Source: Geobacteraceae bacterium (GTDB lineage Bacteria; Desulfobacterota; Desulfuromonadia; Desulfuromonadales; Desulfuromonadaceae). From it: a stretch of DNA of 23,670 bases. This document shows positions 14,975 through 21,348 of the stretch, in pieces. Under the pieces are notes generated by a model, which made no database searches, was not told where the DNA came from, and saw only the letters and a list, made by a program, of their open reading frames with translations. Position numbers and translations under genes: made by a program. Position 1 is the first letter of the stretch. Every line of letters starts with the position of its first letter. The stretch lies in assembly GCA_020201305.1 (NCBI GenBank), contig JAIVHC010000168.1, forward strand, positions 1 to 23,670. Direction: 5' to 3'.

Positions 14975-16339
14975 ATGCCCACTAAGATGAAACCATACAC
15001 TTCAGAAACGCTCGATTATATCCGCCAGGAGATTTCCGGCGCTAATGACAACGAGGTATTCTTCGTCGCAACCCTCGAATCAAAGGGTGAAATATCCACG
15101 ATAAAAGTGGTAGCGCGGGGGCACAAAAGTGCGGTCCCTGCAATTCTACACGCGTGCCGGAAAGCTGACCTGGTTATCCACAACCACCCCTCAGGCGACC
15201 TCACCCCCTCCGATGCTGACCTGGAGATTGCTGCGCAGCTGGGCGAAGGGGGCGTCGCCTTTCATATCACAGATAACGCCGCAGCAAATTTCTACCGAGT
15301 CACAGAAATTCGCAAAGAGCCAGACCCCGCCCCTGCGGATTACTCCAGAATTGCCACCCTCCTGGGACCGGATGGCCCCCTGGCTCGCAGCATCCCGAAC
15401 TACGAAGAGCGGGCAGAACAAGTGCGTATGGCATTCACGGTTGCCGAAGCATTTGACACAGAACGGATTGCCACCATTGAAGCCGGGACCGGTACCGGCA
15501 AAAGCCTGGCTTATCTCATTCCGGCCCTGCTGTGGGCTCTTGAGCACGGTGAAACCGTAATCGTGTCCACCAACACCATCAACCTCCAGGAACAGCTCAT
15601 CCGCAAAGACCTGCCGCTTCTCAAGCGCGCCATCCCCGAGCCGTTCCAGGCGGTTCTGGTTAAAGGGCGCGCCAACTATCTGTGCCACCGCCGCCTGCAT
15701 CAGGCCTTACAAGAGACCGATCTCTTCAGCGTCAATGCATCTAGCGAACTCCGAAATCTGCGCGAGTGGGCACAAACCAGCGCTAGTGGAAGTCGTGACG
15801 AACTCAGCCACACCCCGGAGCCCCAGGTATGGCACGAAATATGTTGCGAAATGGATCAGTGCCCGCGCACACGCTGCTCCCACTATCAGGAATGTTTTTT
15901 CCATAAAGCGCGGCGCAAAGCGGCACAGGCAGACATCCTGGTTTCCAACCACGCACTATTGCTCGCCGATCTGGCAGTGCGCGCCGAGACAGACAACTAC
16001 AATAGCGCCGCAGTCCTACCTCAGTACTCTCGCATCATCTTCGACGAAGCTCACCATCTCGAAGATGCCGCTACCAACAGTTTTTCCATCCGCCTGAACC
16101 GCTTCAGCTTTGCCGGAGTTCTCAATCGCCTTATGCATCCGCGAAAATCCGAACGTGGCCACCTGGGGCGCTGGGCGAGCATGCTCGCGCGCGAACTCCC
16201 CGACTCAGAAGACCTCCTTTACGAGCAACTGCATAAGTTACTGGATGAGGCGGGGGGGCTGTGTCGTGAGTTGCAACAGCGCAACGCCGATATATTCGGG
16301 GCTCTTACCGAGTGCATAGTGACCGGTAGACTGCGTTAA
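14975..16339 (+). CDS. DinG/Rad3-type helicase with N-terminal JAMM (RadC-like) domain, 5' part of a frameshifted gene
   Basis: The 454-residue frame has two domains. Residues about 20-115 form a RadC/JAMM-type domain with Glu27, His69-x-His71-PSG and Ser79-x2-Asp82, a complete metal-binding set. From about residue 140 begins an XPD/DinG-type superfamily 2 helicase. Walker A is AGTGTGKS (170-177), the Fe-S domain cysteines are probably Cys237, Cys296, Cys301 and Cys307, and the Walker B box is DEAH (357-360). DinG-type enzymes unwind DNA 5' to 3', acting on R-loops and repair intermediates. The frame ends at a TAA (16337-16339), and the rest of the helicase continues in the next frame from about 16330. 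The start lacks a Shine-Dalgarno sequence; a perfect -10 is 7 bp upstream. The JAMM fusion is unusual but I believe it occurs in other bacteria, so it is not an artefact of the break. Confidence 0.9.
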   Translation: MPTKMKPYTSETLDYIRQEISGANDNEVFFVATLESKGEISTIKVVARGHKSAVPAILHACRKADLVIHNHPSGDLTPSDADLEIAAQLGEGGVAFHITDNAAANFYRVTEIRKEPDPAPADYSRIATLLGPDGPLARSIPNYEERAEQVRMAFTVAEAFDTERIATIEAGTGTGKSLAYLIPALLWALEHGETVIVSTNTINLQEQLIRKDLPLLKRAIPEPFQAVLVKGRANYLCHRRLHQALQETDLFSVNASSELRNLREWAQTSASGSRDELSHTPEPQVWHEICCEMDQCPRTRCSHYQECFFHKARRKAAQADILVSNHALLLADLAVRAETDNYNSAAVLPQYSRIIFDEAHHLEDAATNSFSIRLNRFSFAGVLNRLMHPRKSERGHLGRWASMLARELPDSEDLLYEQLHKLLDEAGGLCRELQQRNADIFGALTECIVTGRLR

Positions 16340-17403
16340 AGATAAGCTCAACTATTAAGCGCATATTCAAGCTGGGAGAAAACCTGCCCGACAGGGTAAA
16401 TGAAAAAATGGCTGCGGTAAGCACCGATTTAAACGGGCTCAACAATCGCCTGAGTACTCTGGCACAGGATCTGGACATTTTCCTGGCCCTGCGCAAAGAT
16501 CTATGCACCTGGATCGATGTGCGTAAAAGCAGTGGACGGCAGCGCACTACCGTGATGTGGCTCAATGCCGCACCCATAGAGACTGCACCTATTCTGCATC
16601 GGAATGTGTACGAACGTTTCAAGTCGGTGGTGATGACCAGTGCAACCCTGAGTGTAAACCGCAATTTCAGATATTTTCACCAGCGTAGTGGCGTTGACCT
16701 GTGCCCACCGGAACGTTGCCTGGAACTGCAGCTCGAATCACCCTTCGACTTCGAACACCAGGCGCTTATTGCGATCCCTACAGACATTCCTCCTCCGGGG
16801 AATTCAGGCTATGCAGAAGCAATCGCCCCGATCATTGAGCGCAACGTGGTAACCGCGGGAGGGAATACATTTGTATTGTTTACCGCCTACAACCTGCTGC
16901 AGCAGTTATTTCAAACCCTTGAACCATCCATGTTTGCGCAGGGGATAACCTGCCTGCGCCAGGGACAGGCATCAAGGCATCACCTTCTTCAGCGCTACGT
17001 CAAAGCTGAGAATCAGGTTTTGTTTGGAACCGACTCCTTCTGGGAAGGGGTGGATGTCCCGGGGCGGGATCTGGAGATTGTCATAATCACGCGCCTGCCT
17101 TTCCGCGTACCTACCGAGCCCATCCAGGTTGCCCGCAGTGAGGCCCTGGAAGAGGCGGGCAAAGATCCCTTTATGCACTTAACCGTGCCGCAGGCGGTAA
17201 TAAAGCTGAAGCAGGGTTTCGGGCGTCTTATCCGCCATCGCGACGATCGCGGAGTGGTGATAATTCTCGATAACCGTGTTAGTACCAAGGGATATGGACG
17301 CATATTCCTCAACTCCCTCCCAGCAGCAAGGAGAGTGATCGCTCCGCAGAACTCGATCGAAACAGCGATTAAGGATTTTTTCCACCCGACAGGCCCCAAC
17401 TGA
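16330..17403 (+). CDS. DinG/Rad3-type helicase, 3' part of a frameshifted gene
   Basis: This frame supplies the second helicase domain. After a charged linker comes VVMTSATLSVNRNFRYFHQRSG (motif III/IV area), then NTFVLFTAYNLLQQ. VLFGTDSFWEGVDVPGRDLEIVIITRLPF follows near 17020-17100 (motif V) and KQGFGRLIRHRDDRGVVIILDNR near 17210-17275 (motif VI, with the arginine finger). The frame is open from 16330, and its first ATG is only at 16408 without a good ribosome-binding site, so it is best read as the continuation of the frame ending at 16339. One missing base (a -1 shift), for example at CGTTAAAG, explains the break; the joined protein would be about 810 residues. It ends 360 bp before the terminator at 17763-17795, with a MITE-like element in between. 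Confidence 0.9.
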   Translation, partial: TALKISSTIKRIFKLGENLPDRVNEKMAAVSTDLNGLNNRLSTLAQDLDIFLALRKDLCTWIDVRKSSGRQRTTVMWLNAAPIETAPILHRNVYERFKSVVMTSATLSVNRNFRYFHQRSGVDLCPPERCLELQLESPFDFEHQALIAIPTDIPPPGNSGYAEAIAPIIERNVVTAGGNTFVLFTAYNLLQQLFQTLEPSMFAQGITCLRQGQASRHHLLQRYVKAENQVLFGTDSFWEGVDVPGRDLEIVIITRLPFRVPTEPIQVARSEALEEAGKDPFMHLTVPQAVIKLKQGFGRLIRHRDDRGVVIILDNRVSTKGYGRIFLNSLPAARRVIAPQNSIETAIKDFFHPTGPN

Positions 17404-17578
17404 CATCTGAAGCAATCACAACCACACAGAAAAAATGTGCGCATGCACGTGGCAAAATCCACCTGACGTGCTATATTGAAAATATACGAAATGGATGAGA
17501 AATGGATTATTTTGAACGAGAAAAACAGTATCGACGGCTCCAGCAATGGAGCTAAACATGGACGACCTCCTGAACTAT
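17404..17578 (+). other. Helicase 3' region with a GNRA-loop hairpin
   Basis: No gene is supported here. A hairpin with a GCAA tetraloop (17537-17542 GCTCCA with 17547-17552 TGGAGC) and a bulged inverted repeat (GCACGT ... ACGTGC, near 17444-17470) are visible. It forms the original 3' untranslated region of the helicase gene, now separated from its terminator by the MITE-like element. Confidence 0.45.
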
Positions 17579-17755
17579 AATACTTTCGCAGAAAGTACAA
17601 AATTAGATAGCTAAGCAAAAAGCGCCAAATGCAAGGCGCGTGATTGTCCCTGTAGAGACGTTGCATGCAACGTCTCATACGTACGTCGAAGCAGCTAGAC
17701 AATTACCACCTTTCTCATAATGGCGCAGCAGTTGGTGAATTTTTGCGACGCCATC
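17579..17755. mobile_element. MITE-like element, copy D (177 bp) with a nested palindrome
   Basis: Left end AATACTTTCGCAGAAA, second end motif GATAGCTAAGCAAAAA at 17606-17621, right end TTTTTGCGACGCCATC at 17740-17755. AACTAT flanks it on both sides (17573-17578, 17756-17761). The body follows copy A closely (AAAAAGCGCCAAATGCAAGG, CGTACGTCGAAGCAGC, GCGCAGCAGTTGGTG) but carries extra sequence, including the 22-bp palindrome at 17655-17676. It is inserted between the helicase gene and its terminator, 7 bp short of the terminator stem. Confidence 0.75.
17655..17676. repeat. Perfect 22-bp palindrome nested in MITE copy D
   Basis: GAGACGTTGCA is followed at once by its own reverse complement. Copy A has no equivalent segment at this point, so the palindrome looks like a secondary insertion. 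From memory, GAGACGTTGCATGCAACGTC-type palindromes occur as small dispersed repeats in several bacterial groups; this was not checked. Confidence 0.7.
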
Positions 17756-17762
17756 AACTATG

Positions 17763-17795
17763 GGCCGGCAGATTTCCCCCTGCCGGCCATTTTTT
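17763..17795 (+). terminator. Intrinsic terminator downstream of the helicase gene
   Basis: GGCCGGCAG (17763-17771) pairs perfectly with CTGCCGGCC (17780-17788) around an 8-nt loop, followed by A and six T (17790-17795). It is a strong rho-independent terminator on the + strand. It insulates the helicase transcript from prc. Confidence 0.9.
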
Positions 17796-17833
17796 CTCTG
17801 CAAAAATTTCTTACCTTCTCATTACACCAGATT

Positions 17834-17859
17834 GGCTATAGTATAGGGCTATAGTATAG
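17834..17859. promoter_or_regulatory. Tandem 13-bp repeat of an operator-like near-palindrome upstream of prc
   Basis: GGCTATAGTATAG occurs twice in direct, abutting copies (17834-17846 and 17847-17859). Each contains CTATA-G-TATAG, symmetric about one base. TATAGT inside each copy also resembles a -10 box. It lies about 125 bp before the prc start, where promoter and operator elements are expected. A double binding site for a dimeric regulator, or duplicated -10 elements, are the two readings. Confidence 0.45.
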
Positions 17860-17982
17860 AAGTAGAGGTTAAAGAAATCGGAACATGCCCAGACAGAATA
17901 CAGGTGAGGCCATCTGCATGGGATATCCGCCAACAGTTACAGATTAATATCAATCTCAAGCCAATATCAGGACCGCCAATAA

Positions 17983-20103
17983 ATGAAACCAACCCTAAGA
18001 CTACAACGTATAAGCCGCGCCCTTATCCAGATCGCAATAATTATACTCTTCTTCGTTCCGGCACACAGCGGAACATTTCAGGACCAGGAGCTTGATCCGC
18101 AGCGCGCAAAGCTCCTTGGCTTCATCGTTACCCAGCATCTGGTTCGACAACACTACAACCATTACCCGCTGGATGACGATCTTTCCCGGAGAGCCTTTGA
18201 TTTATACATCAAACAACTCGACAACCAGAAGCGCTTCCTTCTGCGCGAAGACGTACAGATGCTCGGAGCGTATAAAACCTATATTGACAATGAGATCAGG
18301 CGGGGCAATATCCACCTGCCCCTTTACAGCGCCAGAATTATGGAAAAGCGTATCCCCGTTCTGGCTGAGGTGGTTAACAACCTGCTGCAGGATCCCTTTG
18401 ACTACAGCCGGGCCGAGAGCTTCGAAACCGACGAAGAGAAACTCGACTTCTGCAATGACATGGATGAGCTCCGCGAACGCTGGAGAAAAACCCTTAAATA
18501 TCAGACCGCGAACACCTACCTGGATTTAAAAAACGAGCAGGAACAACTGCTTGAAAACCCCGACAGTCCTGAATCTGAGGATGAAATCACACCGGACACA
18601 ACTGATTCAGAACTCTGGGACAAGGCCTATGCCAAGATAGCAGACCGCTATCAACACCTGTTTGCACGCATGGGGAAGGTATCGGAAAACGATTTTTTCA
18701 ACCGCTACCTCAACGCCATTGCCAATGCGTATGATCCGCACAGCACCTATATGCCCCCGGAAGCAAAGGAAGACTTTGACATTCATATGCGCGGCTCGCT
18801 GGAGGGAATCGGTGCCGTGCTGCGCGAGGATGGCGGCTTTATTAAAGTTGTGCGCCTTATCCCCGGCGGCGCAGCGCAGCAACAGGGCATTCTCGCCAGT
18901 GAGGACACCATTCTCAAGGTGAGCGAGGGCGATGACGGAGACCCTGTTGATATTACCGACACCCGCATCCGCGATGCCGTCAGCCTGATTCGCGGCCCGA
19001 AGGGAACTACGGTCCGGCTCCATATCAAAAAACCGGACGGCACCCGCCAGATCATCTCCATCAAACGCGATGTTGTGCAGATCAAGGATGCGTTTGTAAA
19101 ATCCGCCCTGGTAGAAGGGCCTGACAAGACCCCCTACGGCTATATCAAAATCCCGAGCTTCTATCGTGACTTCCACAAAGAAAACGGCAAAGGACGCAAT
19201 GTTACCGATGACACCCGAGCTGCGTTGGAGAAACTCAGTTCCCAGGGGATATCCGGTCTGATTATTGACCTGCGCAACAACGGCGGAGGCTCTCTTAGCG
19301 ATGCGGTAGATACCACGGGCCTGTTCATCGACCAGGGGCCGGTGGTGCAAGTTAAAAACAGCAATAATGATATAAAGGTGATGGACGACCGGGACGGGAA
19401 AACCGTCTACGATGGGCCCATTGTAGTCCTGGTAAACAAGTTCAGCGCCTCGGCCTCTGAAATTCTCGCAGGTGCACTCCAGGATTACCGCCGCGCTGTG
19501 ATTGTAGGAAGTGAGCATACCCATGGCAAAGGAACGGTGCAGGCCATGATAAACATCGATACCAATCTGCCCATGCGCAACCTCAGCAAATACAAACCCC
19601 TGGGCGCTATCAAGGTGACGGTACAAAAGTTCTATCGGGTCAGTGGCGGCTCCACACAGTATCGCGGCATTGTGTCCGATATAGCCCTCCCGGATCGTTT
19701 TGCTGCGATAGAGAGCGGCGAACGTCATATGGAATACTCCATGCCGTGGGACACCATTCCCAGCACCCTGTATCGTCCCGCAACAGATTTCCTGCCCCTG
19801 CAGGAACTGGAGCAGCGCAGTGCGGAACGAGTAGACAACAGCTCTGAGTTCCAACACATCGAAAAGCTTGAAGAGAAGACCCGTGAGCGCATTGCCAATA
19901 CCGAATACCAACTTCTGCTTAAAGAGATTATCGCACAACGCAAATCCCTGCAGGACGAAGACGAGGAAGAAGATCCCTCGCATGCCGTCATGGGAGGCAA
20001 TGATATGGCAGGAGATGAAGAAAAGTGGCTCGAACGCCTGAAAGACGATCCATATGTCATCGAGTCGAGCCACATTCTTGATGACATGACTGAGCTCTTG
20101 TAA
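17983..20103 (+). CDS. prc: Carboxy-terminal processing (tail-specific) protease Prc
   Basis: The 706-residue protein matches the long Prc family (682 residues in E. coli), a periplasmic serine protease that trims or degrades proteins from their C-terminus. It begins with a signal peptide (hydrophobic IQIAIIILFFVPAHSG, about residues 15-30). Next are the helical N-terminal domain, a PDZ domain at about 270-365 (GSLEGIGAVLREDGG onward), and the S41 protease core with IDLRNNGGGSL at about 429. The catalytic dyad is Ser490 in FSASASEI and Lys516 in HGKGTVQ. A charged C-terminal region (DUF3340-like) completes it. Compared with E. coli there is one extra residue between Ser and Lys. It stands alone, with a terminator upstream and a hairpin downstream. 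The start is the first Met before the signal peptide; AGGA lies about 10 nt upstream. Confidence 0.95.
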   Translation: MKPTLRLQRISRALIQIAIIILFFVPAHSGTFQDQELDPQRAKLLGFIVTQHLVRQHYNHYPLDDDLSRRAFDLYIKQLDNQKRFLLREDVQMLGAYKTYIDNEIRRGNIHLPLYSARIMEKRIPVLAEVVNNLLQDPFDYSRAESFETDEEKLDFCNDMDELRERWRKTLKYQTANTYLDLKNEQEQLLENPDSPESEDEITPDTTDSELWDKAYAKIADRYQHLFARMGKVSENDFFNRYLNAIANAYDPHSTYMPPEAKEDFDIHMRGSLEGIGAVLREDGGFIKVVRLIPGGAAQQQGILASEDTILKVSEGDDGDPVDITDTRIRDAVSLIRGPKGTTVRLHIKKPDGTRQIISIKRDVVQIKDAFVKSALVEGPDKTPYGYIKIPSFYRDFHKENGKGRNVTDDTRAALEKLSSQGISGLIIDLRNNGGGSLSDAVDTTGLFIDQGPVVQVKNSNNDIKVMDDRDGKTVYDGPIVVLVNKFSASASEILAGALQDYRRAVIVGSEHTHGKGTVQAMINIDTNLPMRNLSKYKPLGAIKVTVQKFYRVSGGSTQYRGIVSDIALPDRFAAIESGERHMEYSMPWDTIPSTLYRPATDFLPLQELEQRSAERVDNSSEFQHIEKLEEKTRERIANTEYQLLLKEIIAQRKSLQDEDEEEDPSHAVMGGNDMAGDEEKWLERLKDDPYVIESSHILDDMTELL

Positions 20104-20109
20104 TAAGCT

Positions 20110-20139
20110 GCGGGCGCAGGGGTTGGACCCTGCACCCGC
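20110..20139 (+). terminator. Strong hairpin after prc, without T-tract
   Basis: GCGGG-c-GCAGGG (20110-20121) pairs with CCCTGC-a-CCCGC (20128-20139), 11 bp with one mismatch around a 6-nt loop, starting 6 bp after the prc stop. No T-tract follows. It may be a weak terminator or a 3'-end stabilising structure. Confidence 0.55.
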
Positions 20140-20231
20140 CTAATAAAAGGCTGTACTACCCCTTTAATACTGTACACGGGAGAATCTGGCGCACGAGCAC
20201 GTTGCGCCATCTGCCCATTAGTGGAGGCTAT

Positions 20232-20948
20232 ATGGCGGCACATTCAATCCTCATTTCTGCAACAGCACAGGACATCCTGCACATCGAGGACTCTTTCGCC
20301 GCGCGGGAAGGATTCAGGTTACTTAACGTTCAGGACACGGCAGATCTGTTTATAACCGCGCGCGCACAAAAGCCCGACATCATCTTCATCACCCCCAACG
20401 ATTCCGATGACTACACTTCGGAAAAGTGTTGCTGCCGTCAGCTCAGAGACGATCCGGAACTCAAAGGGATCCCGATTATCGCCGTCATTGACGGTAACAA
20501 CAAATCTCATCTTCACCGCTGCCAGCTGCACAAACCGGATGACATCCTGTTTACCCCCCTGAGCAACCATCTGTTTCTTGCCGCTGCCAGACGTGCACTG
20601 GGACTGCCCCACCGCTCCTTCAACAGGGTTCAGACCAGTCTCAAGGTTGAGTTCGGACCCGACCGCAAAAATCTTCGGCCGGCATGTGCATACAACCTCA
20701 GCACCGGCGGGATTTTTATTGCCACAGAATCCCCGATCGAGCTAAACACAAAATTAACAGTCAAGCTGGGCCTGCCTGATGCCGAAAAGCCTATCATCTG
20801 TGAAAGCATCGTCAGTTGGGTTAACCGCTGCTCCGCTCCGGAAGAGCCAGACACCCCCGCCGGAATCGGGCTGCAGTTTCTCTCCCTCAACGCCACGGAC
20901 CTGTTCGCTATCCACAGCTTCATAAACCACCACCTCAGCACCCCTTGA
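20232..20948 (+). CDS. Pseudo-receiver plus PilZ domain protein
   Basis: The 238-residue protein has two parts. Residues about 5-125 resemble a response-regulator receiver fold (HSILISATAQDILHIEDSF, then KPDIIFITPN, ELKGIPIIAVID, DDILFTPLSNHLFLAAARRAL). The acceptor Asp is replaced (IFITPN where VLLD is usual), and so is the Lys before Pro (FTP). It is therefore unlikely to be phosphorylated. From about 125 comes a PilZ domain with RSFNR (RxxxR, 128-132) and NLSTGG (N-x-S-x2-G, 155-160), the two motifs that bind cyclic di-GMP. This arrangement is like PilZ proteins of Myxococcus and Geobacter. A run of three Cys (66-68) is notable. I start at the ATG at 20232 because GGAGG lies just upstream. 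It probably acts as a cyclic di-GMP effector in motility, surface or gene control; the partner is unknown. Confidence 0.88.
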   Translation: MAAHSILISATAQDILHIEDSFAAREGFRLLNVQDTADLFITARAQKPDIIFITPNDSDDYTSEKCCCRQLRDDPELKGIPIIAVIDGNNKSHLHRCQLHKPDDILFTPLSNHLFLAAARRALGLPHRSFNRVQTSLKVEFGPDRKNLRPACAYNLSTGGIFIATESPIELNTKLTVKLGLPDAEKPIICESIVSWVNRCSAPEEPDTPAGIGLQFLSLNATDLFAIHSFINHHLSTP

Positions 20949-20995
20949 TGCACTGATTTTACCCCACGATATCCCCAATAAAAAAGCGGGAACTA

Positions 20996-21025
20996 TTGAC
21001 ACAAAGGGCTAGAACATCGTATTAC
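20996..21025 (+). promoter_or_regulatory. Candidate promoter of the nqr operon
   Basis: TTGACA (20996-21001), a perfect -35, is followed after 18 bp by TATTAC (21020-21025), a fair -10. It lies just past the PilZ gene and would give an unusually long leader of about 315 nt before nqrA. Confidence 0.45.
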
Positions 21026-21191
21026 TTACACTCGCGCGATATTGTATACGAACGCCTATCCAAGTATGCAGCAAAGCGCGCATTCTATAGATCCTGGTTA
21101 AGTATATCAGGCTCATGCAATGCTGTGCCCGCAACACCAGTAGTGCCGGGACGGTCTTGTTATTTTAATTCAAGTTCAGGGGAGGTTACAC

Positions 21192-21317
21192 ATGGAATGT
21201 ATTACAATGGTCAGAGCTGGTCCGAGGACATGCAATAGCGCCACAATCAACTACGTCTCTACTATCCCGTCGGCTGTCATGAGACACGTCCGGCGTGAAA
21301 AGTTGAATACGGATTGA
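21192..21317 (+). CDS. Possible 41-residue leader peptide upstream of nqrA
   Basis: An ATG is preceded at 6 nt by GGGGAGG, one of the best ribosome-binding sites in the window, and opens a 41-codon frame that ends 31 bp before nqrA. The peptide starts MECITMVRAGPRTC and ends RREKLNTD; it has two Cys and a basic C-terminus and no recognised motif. It is not a known Nqr subunit. It could be a real small protein, a regulatory leader, or chance. The strong ribosome-binding site is the only positive evidence. Confidence 0.35.
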   Translation: MECITMVRAGPRTCNSATINYVSTIPSAVMRHVRREKLNTD

Positions 21318-21348
21318 TTCACAACCCTTACAAGGAAAGTGCATTGAG

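Noticed and set aside
17491..17580. A 29-codon frame ending exactly at the junction with MITE copy D
   Set aside because: No ribosome-binding site; before the insertion it would have run through the terminator. Probably chance, although the stop is made by the insertion.
1359..17755. CRISPR-like repeats
   Set aside because: The repeats are few, 2.4-13.5 kb apart, 150-177 bp long and flanked by target duplications; no spacer array or cas genes are present.
18607..20073. A 488-codon frame antisense to prc
   Set aside because: Prc is unambiguous on the + strand with catalytic residues in place; the antisense frame has no ribosome-binding site or recognisable domains.
20996..21238. An 80-codon + strand frame starting with TTG in the nqr leader
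   Set aside because: Its TTG coincides with the -35 box, it lacks a ribosome-binding site, and it overlaps the better-supported small frame at 21192-21317 in another frame.
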